NCBI RefSeq assembly: GCF_002950575.1 | Contig: NZ_CP026923.1 | Coordinates: 310,001-374,000, forward strand | Direction of reading: 5' to 3' | DNA length: 64,000 nt | From: Pontimonas salivibrio | GTDB lineage: Bacteria > Actinomycetota > Actinomycetes > Actinomycetales > Microbacteriaceae | Shown here: piece after piece, positions 9,494 to 19,501 of the stretch | Position numbering within the stretch: position 1 is the stretch's first letter | Layout: each line of letters begins with the position of its first letter | Translations under genes and position numbers: made by a program | The notes under the pieces: model-generated | The model's input: only the letters and a program-made list of their open reading frames with translations | Database searches by the model: none | What the model was told of the DNA's origin: nothing

Positions 9494-9520
9494 TTGGCAC
9501 TCGGATTGCATGAGTGCTAA
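9494..9520 (+). promoter_or_regulatory. CIRCE element 1 (HrcA operator)
   Basis: TTGGCACTC, a 9-bp spacer, then GAGTGCTAA. This matches the CIRCE consensus TTAGCACTC-N9-GAGTGCTAA with one mismatch and lies upstream of groES. HrcA binding here would repress groES in the absence of heat or protein-folding stress. The repressor gene is not in the window. Confidence 0.93.
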
Positions 9521-9535
9521 TTCGTTCGATACAGT
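9506..9535 (+). promoter_or_regulatory. Putative groES promoter
   Basis: A -35-like TTGCAT (9506-9511) and -10-like TACAGT (9530-9535) are 18 bp apart and interleaved with the two CIRCE elements. This is the usual geometry for HrcA repression. The position is inferred from consensus only. Confidence 0.55.
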
Positions 9536-9540
9536 AAGAC

Positions 9541-9567
9541 TTAGCACTCAAGTGGTGAGTGTGCTAA
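9541..9567 (+). promoter_or_regulatory. CIRCE element 2 (HrcA operator)
   Basis: TTAGCACTC, a 9-bp spacer, then GTGTGCTAA; the right arm has one mismatch to consensus. It starts 20 bp after CIRCE 1 ends and just downstream of the proposed -10, so the two sites bracket the promoter. Confidence 0.88.
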
Positions 9568-9594
9568 CCCATTAGTTTCAGAAAGAGGTCAACC

Positions 9595-9888
9595 GTGTCG
9601 GTGTCTATCAAGCCGCTCGAAGATCGCGTAGTCATTCAGCAGGTCGATGCAGAGCAGACCACCTCGTCCGGTCTGGTCATTCCAGACACAGCTCAAGAAA
9701 AGCCCCAAGAGGGTGAAGTTGTGGCTGTTGGACCAGGTCGCATGGCAGGAGACAAGCGAGTTCCCATGGACATTTCCGTGGGTGACCGCGTGCTCTACTC
9801 CAAGTACGGCGGAACCGAAGTGAAATTCGGAACTGACGAGTACTTGGTGCTCTCGGCCAAAGACATTTTGGCGATCGTCGAGCGCTAA
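9595..9888 (+). CDS. groES: Co-chaperonin GroES
   Basis: 10-kDa lid of the GroEL chaperonin. The sequence begins [15 protein letters not shown] with the mobile-loop region [17 protein letters not shown] and ends KDILAIVER, all canonical; the length is 97 aa. It starts at GTG with an upstream GAAAGAGG ribosome binding site. No groEL follows: a strong terminator lies 13 bp after the stop and an unrelated permease comes next. groES is therefore monocistronic, as in actinobacteria whose main groEL is elsewhere. Confidence 0.97.
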   Translation: MSVSIKPLEDRVVIQQVDAEQTTSSGLVIPDTAQEKPQEGEVVAVGPGRMAGDKRVPMDISVGDRVLYSKYGGTEVKFGTDEYLVLSAKDILAIVER

Positions 9889-9901
9889 CACACGCTTTCC
9901 T

Positions 9902-9936
9902 AAGAACGCCCCGGCCGTGAAGGCCGGGGCGTTCTT
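9902..9936 (+). terminator. Rho-independent-like terminator after groES
   Basis: Perfect 15-bp inverted repeat, AAGAACGCCCCGGCC and its complement, around a GTGAA loop. The 3' arm ends CGTTCTT. It lies 13 bp beyond the groES stop. Confidence 0.9.
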
Positions 9937-9976
9937 GTATGCGGGGCGGGGTGTTCCTCGGCGCTAACCTTGGGCA

Positions 9977-10879
9977 GTGACATCATCTGAGACGAAGAGT
10001 GTTCGCGCTGGCTATGGCTACGCGCTGGGCGCTTATTCGCTGTGGGGCTTCATGCCTCTGTATTTTGTGGCGTTGGCGCCCGCAAGCTCATTAGAGATTC
10101 TCGCCTGGCGAATTGTGTTGTCGTTGGTGTTCTGTGTGCTGATTTTGCTGGCGACCGGACACCTGCAGCGAGCGCTCGCGGTACTTCGAGACCGGCGCAG
10201 CGCGCTGCTCACCGCGGCGGCTGGGGTGTTGATTTTGGCCAACTGGGGCATTTTTGTGTACGCAACCCAGACCGGGCATGTGATGGATGCCGCGTTGGGG
10301 TATTTCATTAACCCTCTGGTGACGGCACTGCTGGGAGTGTTTATTTTGCGTGAGCGGCTGCGCACGGCCCAGTGGGTAGCCCTGGCACTTGGTGTTGTGG
10401 CGGTCACGGTGCTCGTTGTGGGCTATGGCGAGTTTCCATGGATATCCGTAGGCCTTGCGTTTTCTTTCGGTTTTTATGGTCTGGTGAAGAAAGGTTTGGG
10501 CCAGATGCCAGCCCTCACCGGGTTGACCTTGGAGACAGTGTGGGTGACACCGCTGGCAGTGGGTTTGTTGATCTGGATTGCGCTGACCGACGGCTTGGCG
10601 GTCACTAGCGAAGGCGCTGGACTCGTCATGTTGATGTCGTTAGCGGGTGCCGTGACGTCGATACCGCTGTTACTTTTCGCATCAGCAGCGAGGCGCCTGC
10701 CTCTGGCAACTGTTGGGTTACTGCAGTATTTAAACCCGATCTTGCAAGCACTGGTGGGAATCTTCATCCTGATGGAACCGATGCCTATCGAGCGGTGGTG
10801 GGGCTTCGCCATCATCGTCGTGGCACTTGGCGTTTTCATTGGCGACGCTCTCAAAACCCGGGGGTTAACCGGGAGGTAA
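9977..10879 (+). CDS. rarD: EamA/RarD family permease
   Basis: Membrane protein of the drug/metabolite transporter superfamily with about ten hydrophobic helices. It starts at GTG and has the RarD-type beginning GYGYALGAYSLWGFMPLYF; later landmarks are NWGIFVYATQTGHVMDAALGYF and GLLQYLNPILQALVG. The length of 300 aa is normal for RarD. The substrate is unknown for this subgroup (RarD was named from chloramphenicol sensitivity). It stands alone, with the groES terminator upstream and the ABC binding-protein gene downstream. Confidence 0.88.
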   Translation: MTSSETKSVRAGYGYALGAYSLWGFMPLYFVALAPASSLEILAWRIVLSLVFCVLILLATGHLQRALAVLRDRRSALLTAAAGVLILANWGIFVYATQTGHVMDAALGYFINPLVTALLGVFILRERLRTAQWVALALGVVAVTVLVVGYGEFPWISVGLAFSFGFYGLVKKGLGQMPALTGLTLETVWVTPLAVGLLIWIALTDGLAVTSEGAGLVMLMSLAGAVTSIPLLLFASAARRLPLATVGLLQYLNPILQALVGIFILMEPMPIERWWGFAIIVVALGVFIGDALKTRGLTGR

Positions 10880-10911
10880 GCCAATTTTCCCCAGGAATTT
10901 CGCGTCACGAT

Positions 10912-10927
10912 GTTACAGGGCTGTAAC
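10912..10927. promoter_or_regulatory. Palindromic site upstream of the ABC binding protein
   Basis: GTTACAG-GG-CTGTAAC, a perfect 7-bp inverted repeat, lies 107 bp upstream of the binding-protein start. The GTTAC/GTAAC half-sites resemble those of GlnR-type nitrogen regulators, but this assignment is speculative. A -10-like TACGAT is at 10961-10966. Confidence 0.5.
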
Positions 10928-11033
10928 CATCCTGTAGTGCCTTGGGCACCCCTGAGCGCTTACGATAGAAGCCGGTTGTGTATCGCACGACCCTTTTTCC
11001 CTTGAGGATGAAGAAGAGTATGTAAGGAGCATC

Positions 11034-12332
11034 ATGAGCGTAATTTCGAAGGCTGGGAGTGGTTTTGCCATTCTCGCCGCCTCGGCGCTAGTGCTCAGTG
11101 GTTGTGCAGCGGCTGAAGAGCCCGTTGCCGAAGAAACCACTGAGGAAGAGACGACTGAAGAGTCGCCTGCGGCTGAGGAACTAAGTCTGAAGATTGGTAC
11201 CGCCCTTCCGGTCACGGGAACCCTCGCGTTCCTCGGACCCCCCGAAGAAGCCGGTGTCGCACTCGCCCAGAAGGACATCAACGACGCCGCAGCGGGTATC
11301 TCGCTTGAGGTTGTCTTCGGTGACTCGGGTGACCTCGACAACAAGGCCTACGAGACTGAAATTCCCCGTCTTCTGAACGAAGACGTGGCAGCTATCGTCG
11401 GTGCCGCATCATCCGGTGTGTCCTTGCAGTTCATCGACCAGGTGACCAAGGAAGCTGGCGTGCTCATGGTGTCGCCCGCGAACACCTCGACAGCATTCTC
11501 TGACTACGACGATGCCGGTCTCTACTGGCGTACTGCGCCTGCAGACTTCCTCCAGGGTGAAGCCCTTGGAACTCTGTTGGCTCAGGATGGTCACGAGACT
11601 GCCTCGATGATCGTGTTGAACGACTCGTATGGAACCACCCTGCGCGACGAGGCCACCAAGGCCTTCGAAGCTGCCGGTGGAGAAATCCTCGCGACTCCTT
11701 CAGTCAACCAGGGTGACACCAACCTGACTTCGCAGATCAGCGAAGCTCTCGCCGGTGACCCCGACGCACTTGTTGTGATCCTCTTCGACGAGACCAAGAC
11801 TGCTGTGCCCGAGATTGTGGCAGCAGGCTTCCCCGGTGAGAACATTTACTTCACCGATGGAAACCTCTCCAACTACTCGGCTGACTTCGAAGAAGGCCTC
11901 ATCACCGGTGCCAAGGGAACACTCCCCGGACCGACAGATGCTGCCCAGGAGTTCAAAGACGCAGCTGACGCCGTGTGGGTTGAAATGGGTAACCCCTCAC
12001 TGTTCGAAGCAGACGTCTGGGCATACAGCACCGAGTCTTACGACGCGACCGTGTTGATTGCTCTTGCCGCTTTGGCTGCAGGTTCGACCGATTCGGCCGA
12101 CATCGCAGGCAAGCTGCAGGAAGTCTCCGGTGGATCCGGTGATGGTGAAAAGTGCACCTCGTTCGCCGAGTGTGCTGACATCATCAACGGTGGTGGAGTT
12201 GCTGACTACGACGGCTTCTCGGGCCCCGTCACCTTCGGTGACAACGGTGACCCGACCCAGGCCCAGGTTGGTATCTACCAGTACGGTGACGACAACACGT
12301 ACTCACCGATCGATGTGGTGGCGAACTTCTAA
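11034..12332 (+). CDS. Branched-chain amino acid type ABC transporter substrate-binding lipoprotein
   Basis: Extracytoplasmic solute receptor anchored as a lipoprotein. The signal peptide ends in the lipobox VLSGC near residue 25, followed by a Glu/Thr-rich acidic linker (about residues 26-50). The type I periplasmic binding fold begins at LKIGTALPVTGTLAFLGPPEEAG and contains AIVGAASSGVS, MVSPANTST and IVLNDSYG. The length is 432 aa. A strong ribosome binding site, TAAGGAGC, precedes the ATG. The permease and ATPase genes lie on the opposite strand just downstream and converge on it. Hydrophobic amino acids, amides or urea are possible ligands; the sequence alone does not decide. Confidence 0.88.
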   Translation: MSVISKAGSGFAILAASALVLSGCAAAEEPVAEETTEEETTEESPAAEELSLKIGTALPVTGTLAFLGPPEEAGVALAQKDINDAAAGISLEVVFGDSGDLDNKAYETEIPRLLNEDVAAIVGAASSGVSLQFIDQVTKEAGVLMVSPANTSTAFSDYDDAGLYWRTAPADFLQGEALGTLLAQDGHETASMIVLNDSYGTTLRDEATKAFEAAGGEILATPSVNQGDTNLTSQISEALAGDPDALVVILFDETKTAVPEIVAAGFPGENIYFTDGNLSNYSADFEEGLITGAKGTLPGPTDAAQEFKDAADAVWVEMGNPSLFEADVWAYSTESYDATVLIALAALAAGSTDSADIAGKLQEVSGGSGDGEKCTSFAECADIINGGGVADYDGFSGPVTFGDNGDPTQAQVGIYQYGDDNTYSPIDVVANF

Positions 12333-12366
12333 GCTGACTTCTTAGTCAGTGACGAAAGTCACTACT

Positions 12367-12398
12367 CTGCGGCCCCGGTCTTCTGACCGGGGCCGCAG
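12367..12398 (+). terminator. Terminator after the binding-protein gene
   Basis: Perfect 14-bp stem, CTGCGGCCCCGGTC and its complement, with a TTCT loop, followed by TCGTTTT. It ends the plus-strand transcript. The remaining 226 bp up to the livF stop show no gene. Confidence 0.88.
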
Positions 12399-12624
12399 TC
12401 GTTTTCCCTCGCTTTGCGCTGTTGCACTGTGGAGTCGGCGAGGTCGCACCATGTTCTCTCTGGTGACCTGAACGACGATGAGGTCTCCGCTCGGCGACGG
12501 TGCATTGGCGCCAGCACTGCCGTCACAGGGTGCGACTCGCTCAGCCCTACCTCGGTTCCGGCTGCACTCTAAAGAACCGCTCTCGAGGCCTCTGAAGGCT
12601 TCTTAACCGGGCGCAGGTAGCGGT

Positions 12625-13356
12625 TTAGGCTCCCAGTGAGCCGAGGTAAAGCTCGATCACCCGAGGGTCGTTCAGAAGCTCACGTCCGGTGCCTGTGTAG
12701 GCGTCCTTACCCTGGTCGAGCACGTAGGCGCGGTCACAGATTTGCAGGCAGCGCCTGGCGTTCTGCTCGACCATGATCGTTGTCACGCCGGCGTTGTTGA
12801 TTTCCGAGACTCGGATAAAGGCTTCGTCCTGTCGGACCGGGGAAAGGCCAGCGGAGGGTTCATCGAGGAGCAACACTGACGGATTCATCATCAGTGCACG
12901 GCCCATGGCGACCATCTGTCGCTCTCCACCGGAGAGCGACCCTGCGCGCTGCTTGAGGCGTGGCTTCAGCTCAGCAAAGAGCTCAGTAACCGTCGTCATG
13001 CCCTCTTCGAGCTTGCTGGGGTCTTGGTAGACACCCATTTCGAGGTTTTCCTCGATGGTGAGGCTGGGGAACACGTTGTTGTTCTGGGGGACCATCCCCA
13101 CACCGCGGGCAACAAGCTTGTTCGCTTTCAACCCTGTGATGTCTTCGCCGAGGAGGCTGATTGACCCACCTCGCACGTTCACCTGGCCAAACATGGCCTT
13201 CAACAGAGTGGACTTACCGGCACCGTTCGGGCCGATGATTCCAATCAATTCACCTTTACCCGCCGTGAGGTTACAGCCCTCAAGGATGTTCACACCGGGA
13301 AGGTAGCCCGCAACGAGGTCCTTGATTTCGACGACGGGCGCTTCGTGCTCTGCCAT
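12625..13356 (-). CDS. livF: ABC transporter ATP-binding protein LivF
   Basis: Second ATPase of a branched-chain-amino-acid type importer. Walker A GPNGAGKSTLLKA, ABC signature LSGGERQMVAMG and Walker B LLLDEPSAGLSP are all visible. The length of 243 aa is typical for LivF. It is the last gene of the livH-M-G-F operon; its start overlaps the livG stop by one base (TAATG). Confidence 0.92.
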   Translation of the reverse strand: MAEHEAPVVEIKDLVAGYLPGVNILEGCNLTAGKGELIGIIGPNGAGKSTLLKAMFGQVNVRGGSISLLGEDITGLKANKLVARGVGMVPQNNNVFPSLTIEENLEMGVYQDPSKLEEGMTTVTELFAELKPRLKQRAGSLSGGERQMVAMGRALMMNPSVLLLDEPSAGLSPVRQDEAFIRVSEINNAGVTTIMVEQNARRCLQICDRAYVLDQGKDAYTGTGRELLNDPRVIELYLGSLGA

Positions 13357-14255
13357 TAGGCCTCTCCCTCAGGTAGCTGGATTCGACCGGTAACAACACC
13401 CAGGTCAGTGTCCTGGTGGCTGCCCAGGTAGGCATCGACTACTGCTTCGTTGGCCATCACTTCGTCCGGGGCGCCTTCAGCAATGATCTTGCCCTCGGCC
13501 ATGACGACCACCCAGTCGGCGATGTGGCGCACCATGTGCATGTCGTGCTCCACGAAGAGGACGGTCATGCCTTCCTTCTTGAGGTTCAGAATGTGCTCCA
13601 GCAGGGATTCTGTCAGCGCCGGGTTGACCCCAGCCATCGGCTCATCGAGCATTACCAGCGTCGGGTCACTCATGAGAGCGCGGGCCATTTCAAGCAGTTT
13701 CCGTTGACCACCGGAGAGGCTCGCTGCGAAGTCGTCCTTGAGCTTCAGGAGCTTGAAGCGCTCGAGTAGTTCAAGCGCTTTGGCTTCAATTTCTTCTTCC
13801 TTCTTTTTCCAGAGGAACGGAAAGATGGATTGGAAGAGGTTTTCCCCGCTTTGGTCTTTGGCGCCAAGCTTCATGTTTTCCAACACGGTCAGCAAACTAA
13901 GTGCTTTGGTGAGCTGGAAGGTGCGCACCTGACCGCGCTGTGCGACTTTATAAGCGGGGATTCCGGCAAGGCTTTGACCGTTAAATTCCCAGCTTCCAGT
14001 ATCCGGGGTATCGAAGCCGGTTAGCAGGTTGAAGAAGGTGGTCTTTCCCGCACCGTTTGGGCCAATTAGTGCGGTGATCGCTCCGCGAGGGATCTCCAGG
14101 TGTTCGACGTCGACCGCAGTCAAACCACCGAAAGTTCTGGAGACGTGATCGGCAACGATGATGGGGTCCACTTTCTTCACCCCGGGGGCAACCTCACCGG
14201 TGTGGAGCCCGGTGGACTTCACCGGGCTGGATTGTGGTGTCGCGCTATCGGACAA
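13356..14255 (-). CDS. livG: ABC transporter ATP-binding protein LivG
   Basis: First ATPase of the importer. It has Walker A GPNGAGKTTFFNL, signature LSGGQRKLLEMARAL, Walker B VMLDEPMAGVNP and the LivG-type C-terminus with VMANEAVVDAYLG. At 299 aa it is longer than the usual ~255 because of an N-terminal extension of about 30 residues and a Lys/Glu-rich insert (KKKEEEIEAK) in the helical domain. It overlaps livM by 11 bp. Confidence 0.92.
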   Translation of the reverse strand: MSDSATPQSSPVKSTGLHTGEVAPGVKKVDPIIVADHVSRTFGGLTAVDVEHLEIPRGAITALIGPNGAGKTTFFNLLTGFDTPDTGSWEFNGQSLAGIPAYKVAQRGQVRTFQLTKALSLLTVLENMKLGAKDQSGENLFQSIFPFLWKKKEEEIEAKALELLERFKLLKLKDDFAASLSGGQRKLLEMARALMSDPTLVMLDEPMAGVNPALTESLLEHILNLKKEGMTVLFVEHDMHMVRHIADWVVVMAEGKIIAEGAPDEVMANEAVVDAYLGSHQDTDLGVVTGRIQLPEGEA

Positions 14256-15225
14256 AGGTCAACTCCCTCTTGTCGCCAACAATTCCCTGTGGCCTAAACA
14301 CCACAATCAGGATGAGCAAGATACCGATGATCACGAAGCGCAACGCCCCAGCCTGAGCAGAGGAGAAGGCTCCGAGGAGGCCAACATCGGCCAATGCGGG
14401 AAGCAGAGCTCCGAGGAAGGCTTGGAGTACCCAGAAGATCAGTGCTCCAAGGAGAGGGCCGAATACTGTTGCGGCCCCACCGAGCAAAAGCGCTGTCCAC
14501 ACGAAGAACGTGAGCGAGGTGATGAAGGTCATCGGGTTCGCCGAGGAAGGCAAGACGTAGATGACACCACCTAGTCCGGCAATGACACCACCGACCATGA
14601 GGGCTTGGAGTTTGTAACCAAACACGTTCTTACCCAGGGCCCGCACGGCGTCTTCATCTTCCCGGATGCCTTTGATGACTCGGCCCCAGGGACTGTTCAC
14701 CAAGCGCCACACCACCAGAAGGCTGATGATGAGGATGATCAAACCGACAATCAAAATCCAGAACTGGTTGGCCGTATACGACCACGGCCCAAAGCCGTAG
14801 GTGCCATCGGGGAACGGGTTGATGGAACGGAAGTCGTCAGCGAATCCGGTAAGCCCATCTGCGGAACCTGTCACGGAGTTAAACGCCTGAGAGACCAACA
14901 GAAGACGAATGATTTCTGCCGCAGCAATCGTCACAATGGCCAGATAATCACCCCGTAGTTGCAGGGTGGGTAACCCTAATATCAAGGCGAAGATAATTGA
15001 CGCGGCAATCGCCGTGAGCATGGATGCCCACCAAGGGAACCCAAAGCTCAGGGCCGAGATTGCATAGCCATAGCCTCCCACGGCCATGAATCCAGCGATA
15101 CCAAAGTTCAGTAGGCCGACAAAGCCGAAGTGAACGGCGAGACCCAGCGCTGCCAGAGCAAACGCAATGGTGACAGGGTTAAACAGCGCTTGCGCGGTGT
15201 TGATATAGATCGAATTCCAGTCCAT
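14245..15225 (-). CDS. livM: ABC transporter permease LivM
   Basis: Inner-membrane permease with about nine hydrophobic segments. The LivM landmarks GLLNFGIAGFMAVGGYGYA and SPWGRVIKGIREDEDAVRALGKNVF (coupling region) are present, with a C-terminal FRPQGIVG. The length is 326 aa. It lies 9 bp downstream of livH and overlaps livG. Confidence 0.92.
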   Translation of the reverse strand: MDWNSIYINTAQALFNPVTIAFALAALGLAVHFGFVGLLNFGIAGFMAVGGYGYAISALSFGFPWWASMLTAIAASIIFALILGLPTLQLRGDYLAIVTIAAAEIIRLLLVSQAFNSVTGSADGLTGFADDFRSINPFPDGTYGFGPWSYTANQFWILIVGLIILIISLLVVWRLVNSPWGRVIKGIREDEDAVRALGKNVFGYKLQALMVGGVIAGLGGVIYVLPSSANPMTFITSLTFFVWTALLLGGAATVFGPLLGALIFWVLQAFLGALLPALADVGLLGAFSSAQAGALRFVIIGILLILIVVFRPQGIVGDKRELTFVR

Positions 15226-15234
15226 GACGCCCCG

Positions 15235-16614
15235 CTAACCTATTCGCTCTCTCTTGCCGAGAATTCCTTGTGGCCTAAACAGCAGAATCACGATCATGAT
15301 GACCAATGCTCCAACGTATTTGAGGTCCGAGGGAATAAACAGCGCAGAGGTCTCAATGAAGACACCCACAATGAGCGCGCCGACTAGCGCACCAAATGCC
15401 GTTCCCAACCCGCCAAGAACACCGGCGGCGAAAATGAAGAGGAGGATTTTTTCTCCCATATCCCACTTCAAGCCTGGACGGAAGTAGGCCCAGAGGATGC
15501 CTGCGAGTCCGGACAGGGCACCAGATAGCACCCAGACAGTTCTAATCACTCGCTCGACATCGATACCGGACGCTGCAGCCAAGGACGCGTTGTCTGACAC
15601 CGCACGGGTCGCTTTGCCCATTTTGGTGTTGAGTAGCCACCAGCCCACGGCAATAATCACGATGAGGCTGACCGCCATGCTGATCAGGTCATTGACACTG
15701 AGAGCGACGGTTCTAAACAGGGGGACTTCAGTAGACCCTGTTCCGCCGGGAAGTTGAGCGGTGCCACCTCCGGCGAAGAACTGGTACACGTAGCGCACGC
15801 TCAGTGAGAGGCCAATACTCACAATCATCATCTGAACGATGCCGACACCGCGTCGCCGCAGTTGGCCAAACACTCCGGCATCTATGGCCCAGCCAAATCC
15901 ACCGGAGAGAGCTATGGCGGCAGGGAATGCCAACCAGACCGGAACCCCGAGGACAACAAACATCAGGGCTGCCAGAGCTCCGAAGGTGACCATTTCACCC
16001 TGTGCGAAGTTTGGCAGAGCAGTGGTTCCAAAAATGAGCGATAGGCCAATTGCGGCGAGCCCCAACAGCAGGCCGAAGTTCAGCCCGTCGAAGACTCGCA
16101 TGAGGAATTGGTCAACGGTGCTGATTGGTGTGCGCTCACCTTCACCGATAAAGAAGTTGTAGGCAACGTTGTTGGTGAAGCCCCAATCAAAACTTTGGAC
16201 TGGCCCACCTTCCAACACAGCGACGCCTTCAGGAAGAGTCGACTCAACCAGAGTGATTTGGTAGGTGCCTCTCTCGGGAACCCCAATATTCCACTGGCCG
16301 TTCTCGTCGGTGAGGACTGAGGCTTCATAGCCGTTGCCCTCAATGATGATTTCGACACCCTCAAGTGGAGTGCCCTCATTCTTGACGTTGCCAAAGACTT
16401 GGAAGTCGTATTCTTCGCCCACAGAGTCGGCATAGGCCGGGGCAGACAGCGCCATTCCGGTCACTGCTAACGCAAACGTCATGAGAATCATGACAAGACG
16501 TCGAAACACAGGTTTGCGCTCGGTGGCTACGAGATCCACACGGCCTCCACTCAGTTTTGATTTCCCTGCGCCGTCTTGACGCCTCACTGACTCTGTCACC
16601 GTTGACAGCGCCAT
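15235..16614 (-). CDS. livH: ABC transporter permease LivH with N-terminal exported Ig-like domain
   Basis: Permease partner of LivM, here with an unusual front end. From the ATG at 16614 (459 aa) the protein has a charged N-terminus, a hydrophobic segment (LVMILMTFALAVTGMALSA) and a signal-peptidase-like AYA-D site near residue 61. Next come about 75 residues resembling a carboxypeptidase-regulatory/Cna-B beta sandwich (GNVKNEGTPLEGVEIIIEG, TDENGQWNIGVP). The LivH core follows from about residue 145 (ALPNFAQGEMVTFGALAA; C-terminal FRPQGILG). Classical LivH is ~300 aa. An upstream ATG at 16653 is possible. It heads the livHMGF operon, divergent from guaB. Confidence 0.87.
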   Translation of the reverse strand: MALSTVTESVRRQDGAGKSKLSGGRVDLVATERKPVFRRLVMILMTFALAVTGMALSAPAYADSVGEEYDFQVFGNVKNEGTPLEGVEIIIEGNGYEASVLTDENGQWNIGVPERGTYQITLVESTLPEGVAVLEGGPVQSFDWGFTNNVAYNFFIGEGERTPISTVDQFLMRVFDGLNFGLLLGLAAIGLSLIFGTTALPNFAQGEMVTFGALAALMFVVLGVPVWLAFPAAIALSGGFGWAIDAGVFGQLRRRGVGIVQMMIVSIGLSLSVRYVYQFFAGGGTAQLPGGTGSTEVPLFRTVALSVNDLISMAVSLIVIIAVGWWLLNTKMGKATRAVSDNASLAAASGIDVERVIRTVWVLSGALSGLAGILWAYFRPGLKWDMGEKILLFIFAAGVLGGLGTAFGALVGALIVGVFIETSALFIPSDLKYVGALVIMIVILLFRPQGILGKRERIG

Positions 16615-16620
16615 GCTTAG

Positions 16621-18252
<1,632 letters not shown>

Positions 18253-18281
18253 ACCGCCCGATCGGTGGCCCGGACTAAGCT

Positions 18282-19400
18282 GTGGGCGTGAACGAGCTGG
18301 AAATTGGTGGCGCGAAGCGCGCCCGCGAAGCCTATGGTCTTGACGACATTGCCGTGATTCCCTCACGGCGCACGAGGGACCCCGAAGATGTCTCCCTCGA
18401 GTGGTCGATTGATGCGTTTACTTTTTCTATGCCGGTCGTGGCCGCCCCGATGGATTCGGTGATGTCCCCGGAAAGCGCCATTACGCTCGGAAAGCTTGGT
18501 GGCTTGGGGGTGTTGAACCTCGAAGGGCTGTGGACCCGCTACGCCGACGCCGAAAAAGTGTTGGCCGAGATTTCCCACGTAGACCCTCAGGTGGCCACTC
18601 CCTTGTTGCAGAAGCTTTACCAGGAACCGATTAAGCCAGAACTGATTCGACAGCGCCTCGACGAAATTCGTGAAGCGGGTGTTCCCGTTGCCGGAGCGTT
18701 GAGCCCGCAGCGCACGAGAGAGTTTTCGGATGTGGTGATTTCTGCCGGGGTTGACCTTTTCGTGATTAGAGGGACCACTGTCAGTGCGGAACACGTCAGT
18801 TCCAACCGTGAACCCCTCAACCTCAAAGAGTTCATCTATCAACTCGATGTCCCCGTGATTGTGGGCGGTGCTGCCAGCTACACGGCGGCTTTGCACCTGA
18901 TGCGCACCGGCGCCGCCGGTGTTCTTGTCGGTTTCGGTGGTGGTGCGTCATCCAGCACCAGACTCACCCTCGGTATTCACGCGCCCATGGTGACCGCTAT
19001 TTCCGATGTGGCAGCAGCCAGACGTGACTACCTCGATGAATCCGGCGGCCGTTACGTTCACGTCTTAGCCGACGGTGGCTTGGGTGTGAGCGGCAACATT
19101 GTGGCGGCGTTAGCCTCTGGTGCCGATGCGGTCATGCTGGGTTCGCCCCTGGCCCGAGCGAAAGAAGCACCCGGTGCTGGTTGGCATTGGGGGCCTGAAG
19201 CACACCACCCACACCTTCCCCGGGGAAACCGTGTTGAGGTGGGTAGTGCGGGTTCGCTCGAGGAAGTCCTCCTAGGCCCTGCCTATTTAGCGGACGGCAA
19301 GACCAACCTGATGGGTGCGCTTCGCCACTCCATGGCGACTTGTGGCTACACCGAGCTCAAAGACTTCCAAAAGGTCGACGTCGTTCTCACCAAACATTAG
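18282..19400 (+). CDS. guaB3: GuaB3-family IMP dehydrogenase-related protein
   Basis: Actinobacterial paralogue of IMPDH lacking CBS domains. The family start EIGGAKRAREAYGLDDIAVIPSRRT is clear, and VAAPMDSVMS follows. The segment aligned to the IMPDH catalytic loop reads GFGGGASSSTR (residues 217-227): Ser224 occupies the position of the catalytic Cys, so ordinary IMPDH chemistry is doubtful. The length is 372 aa. Starts at 18282 or 18288 (both GTG) are possible. The position directly behind guaB suggests a role in guanine nucleotide supply; the reaction is not established from sequence. Confidence 0.9.
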   Translation: MGVNELEIGGAKRAREAYGLDDIAVIPSRRTRDPEDVSLEWSIDAFTFSMPVVAAPMDSVMSPESAITLGKLGGLGVLNLEGLWTRYADAEKVLAEISHVDPQVATPLLQKLYQEPIKPELIRQRLDEIREAGVPVAGALSPQRTREFSDVVISAGVDLFVIRGTTVSAEHVSSNREPLNLKEFIYQLDVPVIVGGAASYTAALHLMRTGAAGVLVGFGGGASSSTRLTLGIHAPMVTAISDVAAARRDYLDESGGRYVHVLADGGLGVSGNIVAALASGADAVMLGSPLARAKEAPGAGWHWGPEAHHPHLPRGNRVEVGSAGSLEEVLLGPAYLADGKTNLMGALRHSMATCGYTELKDFQKVDVVLTKH

Positions 19401-19501
19401 GTAGGCGAACCGGAGGGAGTTGCGGCCCACCATCCCAAGGCGTCCCCCAGTTGGCCCAACTACCCTAGAAGGACCGGACTTCGGCGGAGCAAGGGGCTTT
19501 C

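Noticed and set aside
12400-12624. Possible small gene between the terminator and livF
   Set aside because: No open frame with a start signal; composition is ordinary.
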